Positions 58,656-64,000 of a stretch of 64,000 nt of DNA are shown here, one piece after another (the first letter of the stretch is position 1; each line of letters begins with the position of its first letter). The position numbers and the translations under genes are program-made. This stretch comes from Sphingobium sp. AS12 (GTDB lineage: Bacteria; Pseudomonadota; Alphaproteobacteria; Sphingomonadales; Sphingomonadaceae): contig NZ_JAHRGM010000085.1 of NCBI RefSeq assembly GCF_019097845.1, positions 1 to 64,000 on the forward strand, written 5' to 3'. The notes beneath the pieces are model-generated. The model ran no database searches. It saw only the letters and a program-made list of their open reading frames with translations, and was not told where the DNA came from.

Positions 58656-60443
58656 ATGGAGGAACAACCCACCCCGTCGCCGCGCGCCAGCGCCCGTCCC
58701 GCGCTTGGCAGCCTGGCCATGCTGTGGATGTTCGCCAAACGTTATCCGGGGCGGATCGCGGGCGCATTGGGTGCGCTGATCGTGTCGTCCGCCGCGACGC
58801 TGGGCATCCCCAGCGGCTTCCGGCTGGTAATCGACCGGGGCTTCATGGGCGGGGGCGATATCAGCCGCTGGTTTGAATATCTGCTGCTGATCGTCATCAT
58901 CCTGGCCGTCGCCAGCGCGCTGCGCTTTTACTTCGTATCCTGGCTGGGCGAGCGGGTGGTTGCCGACATTCGCAGCGCGACCCAGGCCAATTTGCTGCGG
59001 CAGGCACCCCGCTTCTTCGAGGAAAACCGCCCGTCCGAAATCGCGTCGCGGATGACCGCCGATACGGCCGTGGTTGAACAGGTGGTCGGATCGACCGTGT
59101 CGATCGCGCTGCGCAATCTGGTGACCGGCATTGGCGGCCTCATCTATCTTTTCGCGCTGGCGCCCAAGCTGGCGGCGATGCTGTTGCTGGGCATCCCGAT
59201 CATCCTGCTGGTGCTGGTCAGTCTGGGCCGCAAGGTGCGCAGCCTGTCGCGCGCCAGTCAAGACCGGCTGGCCGATGTCGGCAGCGTGACCAATGAAGTA
59301 CTGGCGGCGATGAAGATCGTCCAGGCCTTCGGGCAGGAGGCGCGGGAGGCGGCACGGTTCGACGCCACGGTCGAAAGCGGGTTCGGCACTGCGCGGCGGC
59401 GCATCAGGTTGCGCGCGATCATGACGGCGGTGGTGATATCGCTGGTGTTCGGATCGATCACCGCGGTGATGTGGCAGGGCGCGCTGGACGTCGCGGCGGG
59501 GAAGCTGTCGGGGGGCAGCATTGCCGCGTTCGTGCTGACCGGCGGACTGGTCGCAGGCGCCTTCGGATCGCTCTCTGAAAGCTGGGGCGATCTGCTGCGC
59601 GGCGCGGGGGCGGCCAGTCGCTTGCATGAGTTGATGACCGCCACGCCGGACATATTGCCGCCCGCCAGCCCGACCGTGATTCCGCCAGCCGCGCATGGCG
59701 CACGGCTGACGTTCGAGGATGTGCATTTCCATTATCCTACCCGGCCCGATCAGGCCGCGCTCAATGGCGTGTCGATCGACGTCGCGCCAGGCGAGACGGT
59801 GGCCGTGGTCGGACCATCGGGCGCTGGCAAATCGACGCTGATCCAGTTGGCGCTTCGTTTTTACGATCCGGCGTCCGGCACGATCCGGCTGAACGGTGTG
59901 CCTCTGCCGCAGGCCGATCCCGCCGCGATCCGTGCCATGATGGCGATGGTGCCGCAGGACAGCGTGATCTTCGCCGCGTCGGCGCGCGACAATCTGCGCT
60001 ATGGGAGGTGGGACGCGACCGACGAGCAGATTTGGGATGCCGCCCGCGCCGCCAATGCTGAGGGCTTCCTGCGCGCGCTACCGCAGGGGCTGGACAGTCC
60101 GATGGGGGAAGCAGGCACGCGCCTGTCGGGCGGGCAGCGGCAAAGGCTGTCGATCGCGCGCGCGCTGCTGCGTGATGCGCCGATCCTGCTGCTGGATGAG
60201 GCCACGTCCGCGCTCGATGCTGATTCGGAACGGCTGGTGCAGGACGCGCTTGGCCGGTTGATGGAGGGACGCACGACCATCGTCATCGCCCATAGGCTGG
60301 CGACGGTGCGCGCCGCTGACCGGATCATCGTGCTGAACGAAGGGCGGATCGTCGAACAGGGCGATCATGCCGCACTGGTCGCGCAGGGCGGCCTTTATGC
60401 GCGCCTTGCCAGCTTGCAGTTTCAGGATTCGCCGCTGACCTGA
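58656..60443 (+). CDS. ABC exporter, fused permease and ATPase (half transporter)
   Basis: A 595-residue half-transporter with six transmembrane helices (about 25-320) and an ATPase domain (about 350-590). Walker A is GPSGAGKST, signature LSGGQRQRLSIARALL, Walker B ILLLDEATSALD and the switch histidine is in IVIAHRLATV. It would dimerise to export a lipid, peptide or drug; MsbA-like multidrug exporters are the nearest type. The substrate is not known. The gene stands alone, with a PilZ gene converging on its end. Confidence 0.92.
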   Translation: MEEQPTPSPRASARPALGSLAMLWMFAKRYPGRIAGALGALIVSSAATLGIPSGFRLVIDRGFMGGGDISRWFEYLLLIVIILAVASALRFYFVSWLGERVVADIRSATQANLLRQAPRFFEENRPSEIASRMTADTAVVEQVVGSTVSIALRNLVTGIGGLIYLFALAPKLAAMLLLGIPIILLVLVSLGRKVRSLSRASQDRLADVGSVTNEVLAAMKIVQAFGQEAREAARFDATVESGFGTARRRIRLRAIMTAVVISLVFGSITAVMWQGALDVAAGKLSGGSIAAFVLTGGLVAGAFGSLSESWGDLLRGAGAASRLHELMTATPDILPPASPTVIPPAAHGARLTFEDVHFHYPTRPDQAALNGVSIDVAPGETVAVVGPSGAGKSTLIQLALRFYDPASGTIRLNGVPLPQADPAAIRAMMAMVPQDSVIFAASARDNLRYGRWDATDEQIWDAARAANAEGFLRALPQGLDSPMGEAGTRLSGGQRQRLSIARALLRDAPILLLDEATSALDADSERLVQDALGRLMEGRTTIVIAHRLATVRAADRIIVLNEGRIVEQGDHAALVAQGGLYARLASLQFQDSPLT

Positions 60444-60461
60444 CCTGTTGGGCGCTGCCGC

Positions 60462-60791
60462 TCAGACGAACGCCGGCCCGCGGCTCAGCTTGAGGATATG
60501 ATCAAGAATCGCGGGATGGAGCGGGCGTTCGAAGGCGCAGCCTGCTTCATGGGCGCGCGACCACAGGACGCGGGCGCGACGCCCCTCGAAGCCCGGCAGC
60601 ATGACCCATAATTCGCTCCCGCTGGTCAGTTTCATGAAGCTTTGGAGACGAAAGCCGGTGACGGAGACGTCCGCGATGCGGCTGTTGAACCAGGTTTCAC
60701 CCGGCCGGCGCACACGAACGCCGATCTGCACATAGGCGCGCTCGGCGAGCCGTGCTTTTCGTTCCAAGTCAGTCTGTCGTTCGGCGCTCAT
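60462..60791 (-). CDS. PilZ-domain protein (second copy)
   Basis: A 109-residue protein. The RxxxR motif is RLAER near residue 14-18 and DxSxxG is DVSVTG (about 40-45), so it is a plausible c-di-GMP receptor. The long spacing and basic N-terminus distinguish it from the PilZ gene at 28982-29290. No regulatory partner is adjacent; it sits between the ABC exporter and the TonB operon terminator. Confidence 0.8.
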   Translation of the reverse strand: MSAERQTDLERKARLAERAYVQIGVRVRRPGETWFNSRIADVSVTGFRLQSFMKLTSGSELWVMLPGFEGRRARVLWSRAHEAGCAFERPLHPAILDHILKLSRGPAFV

Positions 60792-60885
60792 GGCTCACTA
60801 TCGCCCATCCTTCGCCACCATTATCGGCGATTGGCGTAAGCAAAGGGTTAAGGCGTCAATCCACCCCGCCCAAAAGTCAGGGCAA

Positions 60886-60914
60886 CAAAAAAGGGGCCGC
60901 CCGAAGGCGACCCC
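60886..60914 (-). terminator. Intrinsic terminator of the tonB-exbB-exbD operon
   Basis: Read on the minus strand, GGGG and CGCC-type arms (60893-60901 with 60906-60914) close a TTCG loop and are followed by a run of six or more T residues at 60892-60887. It is about 95 bases after the last exbD stop. It may also limit read-through towards the PilZ gene. Confidence 0.8.
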
Positions 60915-61009
60915 TGAAAGATCGGCATTATCACTATCCCGATGCCGCCCTGCCCGCCTGGAAAAACGGGAAGTCCTGACACAAACTGGCAGGCGCGGAC
61001 AATCAGCGT

Positions 61010-61432
61010 TTAGAAATTGCCATATTGCTCGTTGCCGACGAAGCCCAGCTTCGTCACGCCCGCACGCTTAATCTCTGCCAGCACCTCATCAACGGTGACA
61101 TAACGGGTCTGCGCGTTCGGCTGGAACTGAAGTTCCGGCTCGACCGGCAGGCGCAGCGACTGCTGCAGATATTGACGCAGGGTCAGCAGATCGATCGCCG
61201 AACCATTCCAGGTGATGATGCCGGCAGCGTCGATGGCAACCTTGTTCTTCACCGGATCGATCGGGCTATCCGTCGGCGGTGCGCTCTGTGGCAGGTCGAT
61301 CTTGACCGCGTGGGTCTGGATCGGAATCGTGATGATGAACATGATGAGGAGAACGAGCATGACGTCGATCAACGGCGTCGTGTTCATTTCCATCATCGGT
61401 TCGCCTTCATCGGAACCCATGCTCATGGCCAT
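61010..61432 (-). CDS. exbD: ExbD/TolR-family proton-channel protein (second of two)
   Basis: A 140-residue inner-membrane protein with one transmembrane helix near the N-terminus (MNTTPLIDVMLVLLIMFIIT) carrying the conserved Asp that protonates, and a periplasmic domain. It works with ExbB to turn proton flow into TonB movement. A paralogue is encoded just upstream. The ending TKLGFVGNEQYGNF is typical of this sphingomonad set. Confidence 0.93.
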   Translation of the reverse strand: MAMSMGSDEGEPMMEMNTTPLIDVMLVLLIMFIITIPIQTHAVKIDLPQSAPPTDSPIDPVKNKVAIDAAGIITWNGSAIDLLTLRQYLQQSLRLPVEPELQFQPNAQTRYVTVDEVLAEIKRAGVTKLGFVGNEQYGNF

Positions 61433-61456
61433 AGCGAAATCTCCTTAATCAGCCGG

Positions 61457-61945
61457 TCAGAGGCGCTGCGTCGTCGAGCCGGGTTCCGGCTCGGAGATGA
61501 AGCCCACCTTGGGGAAACCGGCGCGCTGCATCGTGTAGATCGTACCACCGATGCACCGGTAGGGTGTGTTGATGTCGCCGCGGATATGCACTTCGGGCAT
61601 GTCTTCAGGCGTCATATTTTCGACGCCGCCTGCCTTCTTGATATCCGATTCCAGCTTCGCAACGGCCCGGTTGAGCAGATCGCTGGAATCGACCTTGGTC
61701 ATGTTCCAGAAAACAGCGCAGCTGCCATCCGACCCGGTCGTGACCGAGAGAGAGACATTTTCGGGCTTCGTCGTGGTCGGCTCGAACGCCACCTTGGGAA
61801 GTTGCAGCTCGACCGTCTGGACGACGACCGGGACCGCGATGAGAAAGATGATGAGCAACACCAGCATGACGTCGACGAGCGGCGTCGTGTTGATGTCGGA
61901 CAACGGTTTGTCGTCACCGCCGCCGGGGCCAACACTCATTGCCAT
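61457..61945 (-). CDS. exbD: ExbD/TolR-family proton-channel protein (first of two)
   Basis: A 162-residue paralogue of the next gene, with SDINTTPLVDVMLVLLIIFL as the helix and proton-accepting Asp. The periplasmic part is longer and has two cysteines (DGSCAVFW and PYRCIGGTIY). Two ExbD proteins with one ExbB and one TonB are known from Xanthomonas-type systems, where one ExbD is needed for only some substrates. The gap to the next exbD gene is 24 bases. Confidence 0.93.
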   Translation of the reverse strand: MAMSVGPGGGDDKPLSDINTTPLVDVMLVLLIIFLIAVPVVVQTVELQLPKVAFEPTTTKPENVSLSVTTGSDGSCAVFWNMTKVDSSDLLNRAVAKLESDIKKAGGVENMTPEDMPEVHIRGDINTPYRCIGGTIYTMQRAGFPKVGFISEPEPGSTTQRL

Positions 61946-62063
61946 TGATAATATCCTAACATTGGTGTCGATGGCGCCTCACCATCGCGACGAGGCCCAT
62001 GGTCGGCGGGGAACGGGATGGTCGCAGCGGCCATCCCGTTCCCGCGCCGGCATCTCAAGACAA

Positions 62064-62825
62064 TCAGGCCTTGGTCGGCGCAGCAACCGGCTTGGCAGCA
62101 GGTGCGGCGGGAGCCGGAGCAACGCTGGGCTTAACCGCGCCGTTCGACACCAGATAGGCCAGCAGATCGACCGTGAAGCCGTTAAGCTGTTCGGCGATCG
62201 ACTTGTTGCGGCGCTGCAGGAAGTTGTAGGCCAGAACCGCGGGAACGGCCACGGCCAGACCCAGGGCGGTCATGATGAGCGCTTCACCGACGGGACCGGC
62301 GACCGCGTCGATCGAAGCCTGACCGGCTGCACCGATCTTGATCAGCGCGCGATAGATGCCGATAACCGTACCGAACAGACCGATGAACGGCGAGGTCGAA
62401 CCCACGGTTGCGAGGAAGGCGAGACCGCCGCCCAGCGACGAGTTGATCGCAGCTTCCGAACGGCCGAGCGAACCGTGCAGCCAGTCATGCGCTTCGACCG
62501 GATCGGTCAGCTTGGTATGTTCTTCCTGCGCCTTGATGCCGTCATCGACGATCTGCTTGTAGGCGGAGTTCTTTTCCAGCTTGGCCGAGCCTTCCTTGAT
62601 GTTGGCGGCGCGCCAGAAGGTCGCACGGACCTTCTTACCCTGGTTGATCACCTTCTGCTGTTCGATCAGCTTGGTGAAGAGAATGTAGAAAGTGCCGACC
62701 GACATGCCGCACAGGATGAGGAACACGGTCCAGGCGATCGTGCCGCCCTGTTCCAGGGCTTCCATCAGGCCATAGGGGTTTTCCGGCTTCGGCGCCGCAG
62801 CTGCGAGATACATCAACATGTTCAA
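62064..62825 (-). CDS. exbB: MotA/TolQ/ExbB proton-channel protein
   Basis: A 253-residue three-helix protein that pairs with ExbD around TonB. A first helix near residue 30-52, a long cytoplasmic region, and the conserved pair of helices with FLATVGSTSPFIGLFGTVIG and GPVGEALIMTALGLAVAVPAV are present. A C-terminal Ala/Pro tail is extra. The gene follows tonB by 66 bases and precedes the two exbD genes. Confidence 0.95.
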   Translation of the reverse strand: MNMLMYLAAAAPKPENPYGLMEALEQGGTIAWTVFLILCGMSVGTFYILFTKLIEQQKVINQGKKVRATFWRAANIKEGSAKLEKNSAYKQIVDDGIKAQEEHTKLTDPVEAHDWLHGSLGRSEAAINSSLGGGLAFLATVGSTSPFIGLFGTVIGIYRALIKIGAAGQASIDAVAGPVGEALIMTALGLAVAVPAVLAYNFLQRRNKSIAEQLNGFTVDLLAYLVSNGAVKPSVAPAPAAPAAKPVAAPTKA

Positions 62826-62891
62826 GACTTCCCTCTCAATGAGATCAAGCTAGAGCAAGACGGCGCCGGGCGCGCACCTTGCCCGTTTGGA

Positions 62892-63551
62892 TTATTCCGG
62901 CAGACGCCAGGTGATACGGCCATTGTACGTATCGGGCATTTCCGCACCATCGGAACCCTTGGCCGGCTTGAACCGCGCACGGCGCGGCAGCAGGCGGCAG
63001 GTCGCCTCATCGAGATCCGGGTGGCCGGTCGAGGAGGTGATGGTGCAGTCGGTTACCCGACCGTCAGCGCCGATTTGCAGGCGGAACCCTGCCGTACCGG
63101 AGCGTTCTTCACGCTGGGCGCGGCTCGGATAATCCGCGTCGCTGAGCCAGCTGCCAGGCGAACTGCGCGGGGTAGCGCGGCTTGCGGCGACAGCAGGCGG
63201 CGGCGGGGCCGGCGGCGGCGGCGGGGCGGCGACCGGAACCGGGTTGAACACCGGAGGAGGCGTCCGAACAACGGTCATGGTCGGCGCAGGCGCCGGGGTC
63301 TGCACGATCGGCGGCGGGGCCACGACCGGCGGCGGCTCGACCGGCTGGTCTGGCGGCGGCGGTGGCGGCTCCTCGTCCGGTGGCGGTGGCTCTTCCTTCA
63401 CGTCGATCACGTTCAGCTGTTCTGCCGCCTTTTTGACATATTTCATGCCAAGACCGGTGACGAAGGCATAGCCAAGAACAGCGTGAATCAGGGCGACGAT
63501 GATGATCGAGACAGTCCGACTCGATCCTTGCGAGTGGTCAGCATAGGCCAT
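62892..63551 (-). CDS. tonB: TonB energy transducer
   Basis: A 219-residue TonB. The N-terminal membrane anchor (about 12-32) is followed by a Pro/Glu-rich periplasmic spacer (EEPPPPDEEPPPPPPDQPVE, then further Pro-rich runs) and the C-terminal domain (about 135-219), with YPSRAQREERSGTAGFRLQI and the GRITWRLPE end. It passes energy to outer-membrane TonB-dependent receptors, which are numerous in sphingomonads. It is the first gene of tonB-exbB-exbD-exbD; TAAGGAG precedes the start. No Fur-type box was recognised upstream. Confidence 0.94.
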   Translation of the reverse strand: MAYADHSQGSSRTVSIIIVALIHAVLGYAFVTGLGMKYVKKAAEQLNVIDVKEEPPPPDEEPPPPPPDQPVEPPPVVAPPPIVQTPAPAPTMTVVRTPPPVFNPVPVAAPPPPPAPPPPAVAASRATPRSSPGSWLSDADYPSRAQREERSGTAGFRLQIGADGRVTDCTITSSTGHPDLDEATCRLLPRRARFKPAKGSDGAEMPDTYNGRITWRLPE

Positions 63552-63804
63552 TCGGCAACGACACTCCTTAACTCATCTTACCAGTGGTTTATACAAATCA
63601 GCCAAAAACGACCCAAGCCGACCGGGCTACCCCGGCCACCTTCGGCCCCTGTCCGTCCAATTGCTACCGTGCAAACTCCTATCGCGGCACATCGTGGCAC
63701 GCAAACGCTTTATCGATATGTTCATTTGCGGTTACCATTTCATAGCGGAATGACTTGCCTGTGACATCCTTGCCACGAGCCAAAAACATAGGACGAAGCT
63801 GATC

Positions 63805-64000
63805 ATGAAATCCACCACCCTGTTGTGCCGGCTCGCGCTGCCATGCCTCATTTCAGCCGCAAATCTCCCGGTTTCTCCGGCTTTAGCGCAACAATCGCCG
63901 ATGGCAGCGCAATCTAGGGCTGCGGCTACCGCCCTGTCCTATGCCGACATTGTAGACTTGGCGGACAATGCCCCGTTGGTCGCCCATGTGCGAATCCGCA
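63805..64000 (+). CDS. Exported protein of unknown function, cut by the window edge
   Basis: The frame from ATG 63805 runs to the end of the window. It starts with a signal peptide (KSTTLLCRLALPCLISAANL, cleavage near ALAQ) followed by ALSYADIVDLADNAPLVAHV. This start fits sphingomonad exported proteins without assigned function. GGACGAAG lies before the ATG. It is divergent from tonB. Only the first 65 codons are visible. Confidence 0.7.
   Translation, partial: MKSTTLLCRLALPCLISAANLPVSPALAQQSPMAAQSRAAATALSYADIVDLADNAPLVAHVRIR

Noticed and set aside
1..64000. CRISPR arrays, tRNA and rRNA genes
   Set aside because: No regularly spaced direct repeats, cloverleaf-like sequences or rRNA segments were recognised on either strand by eye; a tool-based scan would be needed to be certain.

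Overview
The window is a 64 kb stretch of high-GC alphaproteobacterial chromosome. Gene content, gene order and protein sequences point to the Sphingomonadaceae (Sphingobium, Sphingomonas or Novosphingobium). The family clues are an exosortase-type glycosyltransferase with its O-glycan ligase, an alphaproteobacterial RNase E with a long acid- and arginine-rich tail, a tonB-exbB-exbD-exbD cluster, HWE-type signalling, and many short dispersed inverted repeats between genes. No rRNA, tRNA or CRISPR array was seen. The species cannot be fixed from the sequence alone.

Left end (1-5300) is accessory. It holds the end of an IS5-type transposase abutting an hsdS specificity gene that probably lost its 5' end, an exonuclease I gene with a small repeat protein upstream, and a large serine recombinase. 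From 5.4 to 22 kb the genes are mostly chromosomal: a lone receiver protein facing an HWE histidine kinase coupled to murA, a Crp/Fnr regulator, HNH endonuclease plus mini-cytochrome, gluQ carrying an in-frame dispersed repeat, cobalamin adenosyltransferase, a diguanylate cyclase, a nucleoside transporter, an MFS permease, an exported intradiol-dioxygenase-like protein, an OmpR/EnvZ-type pair, and small regulators and membrane proteins.

From 22.7 to 30 kb lie typA, a two-gene radical-SAM/short-peptide unit (25007-26323, the best candidate for an undescribed system), a TelA-type tellurite/toxic-anion pair, a PilZ protein and a predicted lipoprotein methyltransferase. From 30 to 41 kb come prfB, mrcA and amiC (peptidoglycan) on the minus strand, then rne, an M48 metalloprotease and a DsbA-like oxidoreductase on the plus strand.

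From 41 to 48 kb is the conserved rpmH-rnpA-yidD-yidC-engB block (ribosome, RNase P, membrane insertion), a PhnA-like protein, DoxX and cstA with its small partner. From 48 to 55 kb are xdhC, an S24 repressor with a cluster of operator-like sites (one 11-base site is repeated in front of xdhC), two small unknown genes, and a surface-glycan pair. The last 9 kb hold a DJ-1/PfpI protein, topoisomerase IB, an MscS channel, a dipeptide epimerase, an ABC exporter, a second PilZ protein, and the TonB energy-transducing operon ending in a clear terminator. The window ends inside a signal-peptide-bearing unknown gene.

Three families of dispersed inverted repeats sit between genes: GTCATGCTGAAC, CCGTTCG/CGAACGG and CCCGCG/CGCGGG. 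One copy of the last has entered a coding sequence. All functional calls rest on protein motifs and general family knowledge; no database search was possible.
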